A stretch of 64,000 nucleotides of DNA from a virus (IMGVR_UViG_3300007623_000006:47097-111096), one strand, 5' to 3'. Shown: positions 55,725 through 62,953, counted from the stretch's first letter. The notes: generated by a model not told the origin, from the letters alone. Translations and numbers: made by a program.

Positions 55725-57053
55725 GTGAGTGGTATGAATGAAACTGGTACATTTATTACACTTGACCAAGCTATGCAGTTCCTTGAAAAATTATCAAAAA
55801 GAGAATTAACTGGTAACGCAGCAAGAGAACAATTATCATACACAATTGACCATATGGAGCAAGATGATGCAGAAGTATTAAGATTGATACTAGATAGAAG
55901 TGTGGACTGTGGTATTAGTCACAAAACAGTTAATAAAGTATGGAAAGGTCTTATAGGTGAAATTCCATATATGAGATGTGAAAAACTTACAGATAAAACT
56001 AAAAAAGGTATCAAATATCCTGCTCTAGTACAATTAAAAGCAGATGGAACATTTGTAAATGTAATCAAACATAACAAAGTAGTATCGTGTATGACTAGAA
56101 ATGGTACGGAATTTCATGTAGGTAAGATTACTGAATATTTTGAAAGAGTATTAAGTGATATAGATAATTTTGTTATCACTGGTGAAGTTGTATTATACAA
56201 AGATGGTAAAGTACTTGACAGAAAAACTGGTAATGGTAGAATCACATCATATGTTAAAAGAGAAACAACAAGAGCAAGTATACTAGAGAAACAGAAAAAA
56301 CTTGTAGATAATGGTAAACTAGAATCTGCAGCATTTAAAAAATTATCAAAAGACTTAACAGATAAAGAACTTGAGTGGATTGAAACTGAAGATATGTTAG
56401 TATTAGAGGGTTGGGATTTAATTGAATACAGTGATTGGGCAGCGGGTAAGTCTGATACACCATATACTGAAAGATTTGATAAATTTAAGGAAATATCAAA
56501 AGATTGTCCTTTTTTAGATATTATTCCAACACAAACAATAAATAACTTTGAAGAAGCACAATCATTTGCTAATCAAATGATGAGTGAAGGACTTGAGGGT
56601 GGTGTATTAAAAAATATCAATGGTCATTGGGAAAATAAAACATCTAAAAACCAAATCAAACTAAAAGCAGAAAGAGATGCTGACTTACTATGTATTGGTT
56701 ATACTCCAGGTACAGGTGACAATGAGGGTGGTATTGGTTCATTAGTTTGTGTTACAGATGACCGTTTACTTGAAGTATCTATTGGAACAGGACTTAGTAG
56801 AGATGACAGAGGACTACAAAGAGTAGATGAAAATGATATGTCGCAAGGTCTTAAGTTAAGAGATGATATAATATCAATTGATAAGTTTTTTGATGACACA
56901 TACAAAGATAAAATAATTCAAGCAGTGTATAATGAAGTAATCAATTCAAATGGTAAAGACACACATTCTTTATTTTTACCAGTATATCAAGGTGTTAGAT
57001 TTGATAAAGATACAGCAGATACACTGCCAAGACTTTTAGAAGGACAAAAATGA
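55725..57053 (+). CDS. 30: T4-type ATP-dependent DNA ligase (N terminus interrupted)
   Basis: 442 codons from the first GTG after the in-frame TAA. The nucleotidyltransferase site KADG lies at residues 105-108; counted from the natural start at 55557 the lysine is residue 161, next to Lys159 of T4 ligase. Other motifs follow in order: GEVVLYKDGK, EGLEGGVLKN and IKLKAERD, then an OB-fold with GIGSLVCV. Intact, the protein would be 498 aa (T4: 487). As read here it lacks about 56 N-terminal residues of the DNA-binding domain, and the GTG has no good ribosome binding site. Activity is uncertain. Confidence 0.88.
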   Translation: MSGMNETGTFITLDQAMQFLEKLSKRELTGNAAREQLSYTIDHMEQDDAEVLRLILDRSVDCGISHKTVNKVWKGLIGEIPYMRCEKLTDKTKKGIKYPALVQLKADGTFVNVIKHNKVVSCMTRNGTEFHVGKITEYFERVLSDIDNFVITGEVVLYKDGKVLDRKTGNGRITSYVKRETTRASILEKQKKLVDNGKLESAAFKKLSKDLTDKELEWIETEDMLVLEGWDLIEYSDWAAGKSDTPYTERFDKFKEISKDCPFLDIIPTQTINNFEEAQSFANQMMSEGLEGGVLKNINGHWENKTSKNQIKLKAERDADLLCIGYTPGTGDNEGGIGSLVCVTDDRLLEVSIGTGLSRDDRGLQRVDENDMSQGLKLRDDIISIDKFFDDTYKDKIIQAVYNEVINSNGKDTHSLFLPVYQGVRFDKDTADTLPRLLEGQK

Positions 57054-57316
57054 GAAATGTAGATATTGTTATTGATGAAATTAACAATTTAGGTAAAAAA
57101 GCAGTAGAACAAAAAGAAGTAACTGACGACTTAAAAAATTATATGTTCTACACAGGTGATTACAAAGAAGCAGCAAGTCAAATAGCAAAGAATTTTAATA
57201 AAGTTGGAATTTATTCTGCTTCATTGATTGACATCCAAGACAATGGTAAAGTTTTAAAAAGAGTAAACATTAGACTTAGGAACTTAGAAAATAATTTAAG
57301 AAAAAAGGAACTGTAG
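57050..57316 (+). CDS. unknown small protein, 88 aa
   Basis: Not recognised. A helical basic protein with a short beta segment (SASLIDIQDNGKVLKRVNIRL). The start overlaps the ligase stop (ATGA) and its own stop overlaps the next start, so it belongs to the ligase operon. Translational coupling suggests a partner role in DNA metabolism, without direct evidence. Confidence 0.7.
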   Translation: MRNVDIVIDEINNLGKKAVEQKEVTDDLKNYMFYTGDYKEAASQIAKNFNKVGIYSASLIDIQDNGKVLKRVNIRLRNLENNLRKKEL

Positions 57317-57765
57317 TGGAAATTTCTAAAGAAGAATTACAAAAAATGTCATTTGAAGTACTAAACAATATCAAAACAACATTAGCAAACAAAGTTATTA
57401 ATGTAAACACAAATAAAAAATATAGTGATATGTTTAAACAGTCACTTATCACAAGTGTATACGATGAAATGATTGAATATGTAGATGAAAATGGTAGACC
57501 AGATATTAGAACCTTAAACGAAACTGAAATGGAACTATTAGGATTTGGAAAATGGGACGAGGACACTGGTTTAAGACTAATTCCACTATGGGCAAAACCA
57601 TTTATTAAAAACATTGAAGTAACAGCAATTGACGGTGAAAAAATTATGTTAGACCAAGCAGACAATGATATTAGGTTTGGTTGTATTGCTTATGGTATTA
57701 TTCCAGATGGATATGTTAAAGATGAAACAAAAGGTCAATTTGTACCTAAAGGTATAGAGTCTTAA
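57316..57765 (+). CDS. unknown protein, 149 aa
   Basis: Not recognised. GTG start overlapping the previous stop (TAGTG). A helical N-terminal half and a compact beta-rich C-terminal half with GLRLIPLWAKPF and DNDIRFGCIAYGIIPDGY. No motif for an enzyme is clear. It closes the ligase operon before a promoter and hairpin. Confidence 0.7.
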   Translation: MEISKEELQKMSFEVLNNIKTTLANKVINVNTNKKYSDMFKQSLITSVYDEMIEYVDENGRPDIRTLNETEMELLGFGKWDEDTGLRLIPLWAKPFIKNIEVTAIDGEKIMLDQADNDIRFGCIAYGIIPDGYVKDETKGQFVPKGIES

Positions 57766-57771
57766 GTTGTA

Positions 57772-57794
57772 TTTAAGGTAAAATATAATATACT
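57772..57794 (+). promoter_or_regulatory. middle-type promoter TTTAAG-N11-TATACT
   Basis: TTTAAG at 57772-57777, 11 bases, TATACT at 57789-57794. A hairpin begins only nine bases downstream (57803), so transcripts would start with or just before that stem. Confidence 0.5.
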
Positions 57795-57802
57795 ATAAAA
57801 AT

Positions 57803-57824
57803 GTTAGGGTATACTAACCCTAAC
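57803..57824 (+). terminator. hairpin between the ligase operon and the capsid-targeted pair
   Basis: An 8-bp stem GTTAGGGT / ACCCTAAC with a six-base loop, 37 bases after the 149-aa gene. It can end the ligase operon or act as a 5' stem of the next transcript. No T run follows. Confidence 0.55.
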
Positions 57825-57835
57825 AAAAACACTTA

Positions 57836-57843
57836 CATAAATA
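57836..57843 (+). promoter_or_regulatory. late promoter variant CATAAATA
   Basis: One mismatch to TATAAATA, 28 bases before the ATG of the 108-aa gene, the same distance as at other late starts. It would give late expression to the two proteins with capsid-targeting-like N termini. Confidence 0.4.
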
Positions 57844-57871
57844 TACTTATAAACATAAAAGGAATACCACT

Positions 57872-58198
57872 ATGATTAAATTCAAAGAACATTTAAAAGA
57901 AGCAAAAAGTGATTATGTGATTTATCATAACTCTTATTCTTCAGCAGTACAAGAAATTGAAGACTATGCTAAGAAAAATGGTTATACACTTGACGACGAA
58001 ACTGACACTGAAAACATTGGTGACCAAATGGCAACTAAAATTGGTTTAGGTCCAAAAAAACCAAGAGAAGGTGAAACTAATAAATTTCACTTAGAACTGT
58101 ATAAAAATAATAAACTTATTAAAAAAATGTTACACGCACAAGTATACAATAGAGGTACTAATGGTAACGAGTACGAGTTAAATTGTTACATTGGATAA
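57872..58198 (+). CDS. small protein with capsid-targeting-like N terminus, 108 aa
   Basis: It begins MIKFKEHLKEAKSD, resembling the capsid targeting sequence of T4 internal proteins (MKTYQEFI-x-EA), with LKE-A fitting the T4 gp21 prohead protease site (L/I-x-E before Ala). After cleavage a basic, beta-rich protein of about 97 residues remains. It lies immediately before the SprT-like gene, which has a comparable N terminus. It may be packaged in the head and injected with DNA. Function is unknown. Confidence 0.6.
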   Translation: MIKFKEHLKEAKSDYVIYHNSYSSAVQEIEDYAKKNGYTLDDETDTENIGDQMATKIGLGPKKPREGETNKFHLELYKNNKLIKKMLHAQVYNRGTNGNEYELNCYIG

Positions 58199-58202
58199 TA
58201 AT

Positions 58203-59135
58203 ATGAAACTTTTTAGTGAACACTTAAATAATGAATTTTCTGTTGAACCTTTAAATGAAGCACAACAAAAATATGATATAAAATCTAAATATGACTATTA
58301 TAACAAAACCTTATTCAATGGTGAACTACCGGATAATTTTAAGATGAGATTCAGTAGAACAAAAAAAGCAGGTGGTCATGTTAGAACAATGTATTGGACT
58401 AAAGGTAGAGGTAGATACCAAACTGTTACGAGATGGGAAATAGAAGAATTAATGTTAAGTACATTTTTCTTAAGAACAGAAGAACAGTTAGATTCTATCC
58501 TAGTACACGAAATGATTCATGTGTGGTTAACTGCTAATGAAATGCATGAAGGTTATAATGTAAAATTACACGGACCAGAATTTGTACAAAAAATGGGTGA
58601 GTTACAATCTAAAGTACCATTCCAAATTTCACTTTATGACACACCAGACCAAAGAGGTGATTTATCTACAAGAAGTAAAAGTCTTGAAGTTGGAGTACTT
58701 GTAACACTAGTAAATGGTAAAGCAGATTCTATAGCAGTATTCACTAAAAAAACATTAGAAGATAATTTGGAAAGACTTAAAGAAATTATGAATAAAAATG
58801 CCGAACCAGGATTAGAAATTATATTTGGTTTAAGTTCACACCCAACACTAGAAACATTTAAAATTAAAAGAAGTGTATCAAGATTTTCACTATATCACTA
58901 CAACGATGAACAATGGGACAATTTACAAAAAGATTTCACAGAACTTGAAAGAATATCTGCAAGTGGAGAAGTGTCACCTGCTAAAATACAAAAAAGACTG
59001 AACGATGAACTTTTCTCTGCTACTATGAAACTGATGGCAAGTAAACCTGGGTCTAAAAAACAAGAAGAATTAAAAGTTCAAGTAAACACTCTAAGAAAAA
59101 AACTTAATATGGAACCTATGGAGTTCTCTAAGTAA
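58203..59135 (+). CDS. SprT-like zinc metalloprotease with capsid-targeting-like N terminus, 310 aa
   Basis: SprT/Spartan-type domain: YYNKTLFNGELPDNFKMRFS near residue 32, zinc ligands HEMIH (102-106) and a distal HG at His123 in KLHGPEF. The family includes DNA-protein crosslink proteases. The N terminus KLFSEHL and PLNE-A (cleavage after Glu19) resemble a prohead targeting and processing signal. The rest is basic and helical, with no C-terminal zinc finger seen. ATG 58203 is chosen over a TTG 12 bases upstream because the targeting-like segment begins there. If packaged, it would enter the new host with the genome. Confidence 0.75.
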   Translation: MKLFSEHLNNEFSVEPLNEAQQKYDIKSKYDYYNKTLFNGELPDNFKMRFSRTKKAGGHVRTMYWTKGRGRYQTVTRWEIEELMLSTFFLRTEEQLDSILVHEMIHVWLTANEMHEGYNVKLHGPEFVQKMGELQSKVPFQISLYDTPDQRGDLSTRSKSLEVGVLVTLVNGKADSIAVFTKKTLEDNLERLKEIMNKNAEPGLEIIFGLSSHPTLETFKIKRSVSRFSLYHYNDEQWDNLQKDFTELERISASGEVSPAKIQKRLNDELFSATMKLMASKPGSKKQEELKVQVNTLRKKLNMEPMEFSK

Positions 59136-59137
59136 AT

Positions 59138-59160
59138 TTTAAGTACAATTCCAGTATAAT
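59138..59160 (+). promoter_or_regulatory. middle-type promoter TTTAAG-N11-TATAAT
   Basis: TTTAAG at 59138-59143, 11 bases, TATAAT at 59155-59160, 32 bases before the ATG of the 138-aa gene. Confidence 0.65.
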
Positions 59161-59192
59161 ATTATTATAAAACAAAATACAGGAATTGTAAG

Positions 59193-59609
59193 ATGAAAGA
59201 ACTTTTTAAACTCAATGTAGGTGATATAGTAGAACTTAACAAAAAAGATTTAGAAAACTCAGTAGAAATATCAGATAAAGAATTAGATAGTTTAATAGAT
59301 GATGACTCAGCTATGTACCAGTTTATTAACTTAGGTAAAGTAGACTTTGCTGGTGAAACAATGTTTATGATTTTTCCAATTGAAGGTGATTGGGAATCTA
59401 CATTTTACTACTGCTACCACACTGAAGTGTATCACACAGGAACATCATCAACAGAACAAATTATAGAATGCTTTAAAACAAGACTAATGTATGCTTTGAC
59501 TTGTTACTTAGAACACCCAGACGATTACCTAGATAAAGAAATCGAAATCGCTAGAGCAGCACTCCAAACATTAAAAACTGTTAAGGAACTTGATGAAGTA
59601 TCTAGATAA
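59193..59609 (+). CDS. unknown protein, 138 aa
   Basis: Not recognised. An acidic protein with a mixed N-terminal half (VGDIVELNKKDLE) and helices at the C terminus (EIARAALQTLKTVKE). The centre has an aromatic/His-rich stretch (TFYYCYHTEVYHTG) that could bind a metal. It has its own middle promoter, and its end overlaps the membrane-protein gene by 17 bases. Confidence 0.7.
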   Translation: MKELFKLNVGDIVELNKKDLENSVEISDKELDSLIDDDSAMYQFINLGKVDFAGETMFMIFPIEGDWESTFYYCYHTEVYHTGTSSTEQIIECFKTRLMYALTCYLEHPDDYLDKEIEIARAALQTLKTVKELDEVSR

Positions 59610-60186
59610 CTTTACAAGTTTTGACCCAATTACTAACTTTCGTATGATTAATAGATTTTTGGTTACACTGGGTCTATCAATCCTACTTCCAGTTATAATG
59701 GACTTGAAAGGTGAATTACTTGCCCCTTATGTAATTTCAATGCTACTAATTGCTGAAACACTTGCTGTTAAAACTCACAAGAGACTAGTAAGATTAAAAC
59801 TTTCAACTCTTTATAAGTTAGGTACTGGTGTACACATCGTTCTACTAGCGGTTATAACACTTTACTTTTATAGCCCTTTAACATTTATAGTACTGGTGTC
59901 TATTTTTGCTATTATTGAAATTGCTATTTTTGGTGCTTTTTCTATAGAACTAGATGTTTACCAAAGCAAACATCACCACGAAGATGTACAGAGATTTAAA
60001 GTTGTGAGAAATTCTGTTGTTGCTGATGTTACACTCTTAGGACTAATGATATCTACGGGATTAACTCTACTAAACCCAACTTACGCTGTAATAGCATCAT
60101 TGGCGGTACACACGATTTTTTCTTGGTACTTCCTAAGAAATTGGAATTATATTGAAAGGAACTCATTAGATGAAAGATTATCTTAA
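59593..60186 (+). CDS. integral membrane protein, 197 aa
   Basis: Five to six predicted transmembrane helices: around residues 20-37, 43-60, 73-92, 95-117, 142-160 and 165-182, with a basic segment (KTHKRLVRLKL) and a His-rich loop (KHHHED) between them. No cleavable signal peptide and no transporter motif are visible. Phage membrane proteins of this kind act in superinfection exclusion, host envelope control or lysis; nothing here selects one. The ATG fits AAGG at 59583-59586 better than a TTG three bases upstream. It overlaps both neighbours (17 bases each). Confidence 0.7.
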   Translation: MKYLDNFTSFDPITNFRMINRFLVTLGLSILLPVIMDLKGELLAPYVISMLLIAETLAVKTHKRLVRLKLSTLYKLGTGVHIVLLAVITLYFYSPLTFIVLVSIFAIIEIAIFGAFSIELDVYQSKHHHEDVQRFKVVRNSVVADVTLLGLMISTGLTLLNPTYAVIASLAVHTIFSWYFLRNWNYIERNSLDERLS

Positions 60187-60478
60187 AACCCTAGAATCTA
60201 TTATAAAAGATTACTCGATAGATAAGGTTAAACTTGCTATAGAATTAAATGCTAAACCTGATATGTCCCTCCCTGACTTGGAATACTCATCAGAAAGAGC
60301 AATACTCAGATATAAACCTAAAGATAAAGCATTCCAAATTACTTACGACTTGTCTTGGGTTGCTGAAATTCTTGATGATGACTTTTACACTCTCCTCTCC
60401 TCAGGTGATAGAGAATCTAAACTGGAAGCACTCCTTCTACTACTGATTAAATTGAAACCTGACCTGAAATTTCATTGA
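60170..60478 (+). CDS. unknown protein, 102 aa
   Basis: Not recognised. A short, mixed alpha/beta protein: an N-terminal helix (YLKTLESIIKDY), a beta hairpin with ILRYKPKDKAFQIT and a leucine-rich C-terminal helix. It overlaps the membrane-protein gene by 17 bases in a different frame, which suggests translational coupling. It ends the operon that begins at 59193. Confidence 0.65.
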   Translation: MKDYLKTLESIIKDYSIDKVKLAIELNAKPDMSLPDLEYSSERAILRYKPKDKAFQITYDLSWVAEILDDDFYTLLSSGDRESKLEALLLLLIKLKPDLKFH

Positions 60479-60512
60479 ATAGTTGCTTATCTGTATGTAC
60501 AAATAAAATGGT

Positions 60513-60520
60513 ATAAATAT
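60513..60520 (+). promoter_or_regulatory. T4-type late promoter motif TATAAATA
   Basis: Exact TATAAATA in the 237-base gap before the ribbon-helix-helix gene. Downstream there is only a 21-codon frame and non-coding sequence, then a middle-type promoter at 60621. Confidence 0.5.
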
Positions 60521-60538
60521 ACTGGTAAAAGGTAACAT

Positions 60539-60604
60539 TTGAATACAAGATATATAATAAATGATATTAACGATTCTTTAGGATTCGACAGTAAAATAAT
60601 ATAA
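60539..60604 (+). CDS. possible 21-aa peptide
   Basis: TTG start with AAAAGG at 60528-60533, six bases upstream, and a TAA at 60602-60604. The peptide is NTRYIINDINDSLGFDSKII after the first Met. Position behind a late promoter and a good ribosome binding site make it possible; length and rare start make it doubtful. Confidence 0.25.
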   Translation: MNTRYIINDINDSLGFDSKII

Positions 60605-60620
60605 AGACGCTTAAGGTCCT

Positions 60621-60642
60621 TTTAAGTATAATTTTATATAAT
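60621..60642 (+). promoter_or_regulatory. middle-type promoter TTTAAG-N10-TATAAT
   Basis: TTTAAG at 60621-60626 and TATAAT at 60637-60642, spacer ten instead of eleven. The box lies in a small inverted repeat CTTAA/TTAAG. The ribbon-helix-helix gene starts 73 bases downstream. Confidence 0.45.
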
Positions 60643-60715
60643 ACATTTATTTATGTGCCCTACAAATGTTACTTGAATGAAGTAAAATTTAAATAAGAGT
60701 GGAGGAAACCTTGCT

Positions 60716-61081
60716 ATGACGAAGAAAAAAAAGAAGCGTAACAAACCATCACATTTAAAACATAAACTTATGGTAAGAATGACTGATAAAGAGTATGCGT
60801 TCTTACAGTCGATAAAGAATCAAGGTATGAGTATGTCAGAGTTCCTTAGAACTTCTATGAAGATGACAGAGAGATACAGAAAGTTTATCAAACTAGTGGA
60901 TGGTGGTATTACACCAGAAGAGATATCAGAGTTACAACGAATCAAGGATGAGCGTGAGCAGGCAGAACGACAACGACTTGCTGAATTGGGTGAACTTGAT
61001 ACGGGTGACGGTGTGGATGGTGTGGATGGTACTAAACCAAAACAACCAAAAGAAACAGACCTGAGTGGGTTTGGATTTTAA
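60716..61081 (+). CDS. ribbon-helix-helix protein, 121 aa
   Basis: A very basic N terminus (TKKKKKRNKPSHLKHK) leads into a ribbon-helix-helix pattern: LMVRMTDKEYAFLQSIK and MSMSEFLRTSM, as in CopG/MobC-type DNA-binding proteins. A helical linker and an acidic Gly/Asp-rich segment (GDGVDGVDG) follow. Likely a dimeric repressor or DNA-binding accessory protein. Base composition is less AT-rich than the neighbours and it uses CGA/CGT arginine codons, which are rare elsewhere in the window; possible transfer. GGAGG at 60701-60705 precedes the ATG. Confidence 0.7.
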   Translation: MTKKKKKRNKPSHLKHKLMVRMTDKEYAFLQSIKNQGMSMSEFLRTSMKMTERYRKFIKLVDGGITPEEISELQRIKDEREQAERQRLAELGELDTGDGVDGVDGTKPKQPKETDLSGFGF

Positions 61082-61095
61082 TTGAGGAGATGGAT

Positions 61096-61464
61096 ATGAT
61101 AAGAAGTATGGCAATAGAAGCATTACAACGAAAAATTAGTGAAAAACACGGACAGAAGGCACATCCTGCTACTGTGACTGATGTTATGAATGGTGAGGGT
61201 ATCAGTGAGGTGGATGCACTAGTATATCTGTTAGAGAACGGATTAGGGTATGAAGCACCAGTTGCACCTGTAGCAGACACAAATGACTTACTAGTTAACA
61301 GTCCTACTGAGGTAGAGTACGAGGATGACTTGATGACAGAGGACTTACCTGTAGCAGAGCCACAACCTGACTTAGACTCTACTGAAGAGGTCGAAGCAGT
61401 CGAAGAAGTTCCAGCTGAGGTAAAACCACCTAAAAAACGAGCAAAAGTAAGAAAGCGGAAGTAA
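61096..61464 (+). CDS. unknown protein with acidic middle and basic tail, 122 aa
   Basis: Not recognised. A helical N-terminal domain (AIEALQRKISEKHGQK, then ISEVDALVYLLENGLG) that could be DNA- or protein-binding, a long Glu/Pro/Val-rich disordered middle and a strongly basic end (KKRAKVRKRK) like a nuclear-type or nucleic-acid-binding tail. ATG 61096 is favoured because GGAG at 61086-61089 is too close to the ATG at 61090. It shares unusual codon use with the preceding gene and is followed by a strong hairpin. Confidence 0.65.
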   Translation: MIRSMAIEALQRKISEKHGQKAHPATVTDVMNGEGISEVDALVYLLENGLGYEAPVAPVADTNDLLVNSPTEVEYEDDLMTEDLPVAEPQPDLDSTEEVEAVEEVPAEVKPPKKRAKVRKRK

Positions 61465-61480
61465 TCTTAACTCAACTCCT

Positions 61481-61513
61481 AGGAGAAGTGTATAACGGAT
61501 ACACAATTCTCCT
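61481..61513 (+). terminator. terminator-like hairpin after the ribbon-helix-helix operon
   Basis: AGGAGAA-GTGTA pairs with TACAC-TTCTCCT through a two-base bulge; loop of about seven bases. It starts 17 bases after the stop at 61464. Confidence 0.55.
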
Positions 61514-61637
61514 TAAACTACTTAAACTCTACAAAACACACTATACTATAGCAATCTAAAGAAAAAATTAAAAATCCTAACATAATGTAACCTAATAATA
61601 CCTAAGGTATAATAGAGTTTCTTTAGTTTCAGGAGGA

Positions 61638-61660
61638 ATAAAGGCAATATATGGTATAAT
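61638..61660 (+). promoter_or_regulatory. middle-type promoter in the intergenic region
   Basis: TATAAT at 61655-61660 with a TGG extension and ATAAAG 11 bases upstream (two mismatches to TTTAAG). TTTCAGGA lies at 61627-61634. The transcript would run into a region without a clear gene. Confidence 0.4.
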
Positions 61661-62241
61661 CTATATAAAGTGTCAACTAAAAATGAAAAAATGTCCTTAT
61701 GGTGTGTTTTTTATTAAATAGAGAATAAAATATTCTTGACTTTTACAGAATCCCACGATAAGGTAGGTTTCACTTGCCTATGTCAAAAGAGCAAACTTGT
61801 AATCACTAATATTTTAATACCCGTGAAGAGAATTGGTACTAGCTTAGCGTTATCAACCAACGGTTCTACATTTAAACTTACCTTAGAACTAGGTCTTAGA
61901 TATATAAAGTATATCAGTCTAATATGGATGCATAATTTCAGTTCTTTTATGCTATGAACAAAAAATGCTTTTTAAAGTTGTTAACCTCAACATGAATGAA
62001 TGATTAATGTCATTTTCTTTGACTGGAATTATGTTAGACACGATAGTTGATGCAGCAAGGTCTCAAATCAAATATTCTGAAAAAACTTTCTTAGTCAGCG
62101 GTATTCCCCGAAGGTCGTGAATGAGGGTTTAAACATTGTTGAATACTGAATTTTACCCAAGGTTCAGGTCTGTAATACAGTGAATTCTTACAGTTATTTA
62201 TAAATGTTAATATTTTTTATTTTCAGGTAGGTTCAGTAGTA

Positions 62242-62264
62242 TTTAAGCAAAATTTGTATATAAT
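62242..62264 (+). promoter_or_regulatory. middle-type promoter TTTAAG-N11-TATAAT
   Basis: TTTAAG at 62242-62247, 11 bases, TATAAT at 62259-62264, 26 bases before the ATG of the 203-aa gene. TTTCAGGT at 62221-62228 lies just upstream, as before the promoter at 63123. Confidence 0.65.
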
Positions 62265-62290
62265 ATAATATAAAAAAAGAAGGAAATGTT

Positions 62291-62902
62291 ATGAATAAAG
62301 AAAAAATGTATGAAATATTATATAGAAAGGGTCTATATAATGTAAAGAACGGTACAAAAAAATGGAAATGGGCAATAGTAGACACTGAACTAAACATATA
62401 TGAAAGGGCTGGTGCTTCAGCAGTATATATGATTAAGTGTTTATTAGGAAATCCTAATATTGACGGGAACAAGATACCATCAGCAATAAAAAGTAGTCTT
62501 AGATATTATTTAAATACAAGGATAGATATAAAAGGGAAAAAAGCTAGGTTTTCATATAAAAAAGTAAGTTCAACAATATATAATAGTTTACAAAGTGGAA
62601 AATCAGTATCAGATATATTAAATATAATAGGTGGTGGTACTAGGTCTGGACTTAATTCGTATATTAAGAAAAATTTCAACAAAATCCCTATAACAAAGCC
62701 GGTTATAAAAAATACATCAATAGATGAATTTACAAAATTTCAATCTAACAATAACTTTACAGTTGCACAGTATGAGGATACTATATCACAATTAAAAGAT
62801 GAAAATAAAAGTCTTAAAGATACTATAGATTCTATTACTGAAGCATTAAATTATTATACAAGAATACATATTGTATCAAATAATTCAGTAAATTTTAAAT
62901 AA
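62291..62902 (+). CDS. unknown protein with C-terminal coiled coil, 203 aa
   Basis: Not recognised. The basic N-terminal 130 residues contain a GTKKWKWAIVDTE stretch and a helix-rich middle (SVSDILNIIGGGTRSGLNS) that could be a DNA-binding helix pair. Residues 160-195 form a coiled coil (QLKDENKSLKDTIDSITEAL), suggesting a dimer. It has its own middle promoter and a hairpin after the stop, so it is a single-gene unit. A transcription or replication regulator is plausible but not supported by a motif. Confidence 0.65.
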   Translation: MNKEKMYEILYRKGLYNVKNGTKKWKWAIVDTELNIYERAGASAVYMIKCLLGNPNIDGNKIPSAIKSSLRYYLNTRIDIKGKKARFSYKKVSSTIYNSLQSGKSVSDILNIIGGGTRSGLNSYIKKNFNKIPITKPVIKNTSIDEFTKFQSNNNFTVAQYEDTISQLKDENKSLKDTIDSITEALNYYTRIHIVSNNSVNFK

Positions 62903-62912
62903 TTTTATATAG

Positions 62913-62947
62913 AACTACCGTATAATGGTAGTTTCTTGGATTTTTTT
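62913..62947 (+). terminator. terminator hairpin with T run after the 203-aa gene
   Basis: AACTACC/GGTAGTT stem with a seven-base loop, then TCTTGGATTTTTTT. The loop happens to spell GTATAAT, which looks like a promoter -10 but is more simply the loop of the terminator. Confidence 0.65.
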
Positions 62948-62953
62948 GATTAA

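Larger units (their letters stand above)
61465..62290 (+). other. long intergenic region with no convincing gene, possible ncRNA
   Basis: About 800 bases. It begins with a terminator hairpin, includes a promoter near 61655 and then about 560 bases in which I see no well-supported frame. Base composition from roughly 61735 to 62200 is less AT-rich than the surroundings, and several hairpins can be drawn (for example around 61760-61785, 61829-61860 and 62170-62196). A 37-codon frame (62007-62120) ending in LVSGIPRRS lacks a ribosome binding site. I recognise no tRNA, tmRNA, RNase P or intron here. A structured RNA or a decayed gene are both possible. Confidence 0.4.

Noticed and set aside
60571-60595. 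A stretch reading GATTC-TTTA-GGATTCGACAG that resembles the 5' end of bacterial tmRNA.
   Set aside because: No acceptor stem partner, no tag frame, no T-arm with CCA or matching 3' end within several hundred bases. Probably chance.
61736-61957. A 73-codon plus-strand frame in the long intergenic region.
   Set aside because: TTG start without a ribosome binding site, unusual amino acid pattern for this phage and no neighbour coupling. It looks like chance openness.
62007-62120. A 37-codon frame whose end (KTFLVSGIPRRS) looks like the start of a P-loop.
   Set aside because: No Shine-Dalgarno, stop before any GK-S/T, and no continuation in another frame. Kept only as a hint of gene decay.
62920-62926. 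GTATAAT near 62922 as a promoter for the following region.
   Set aside because: It lies exactly in the loop of a terminator hairpin followed by a T run.
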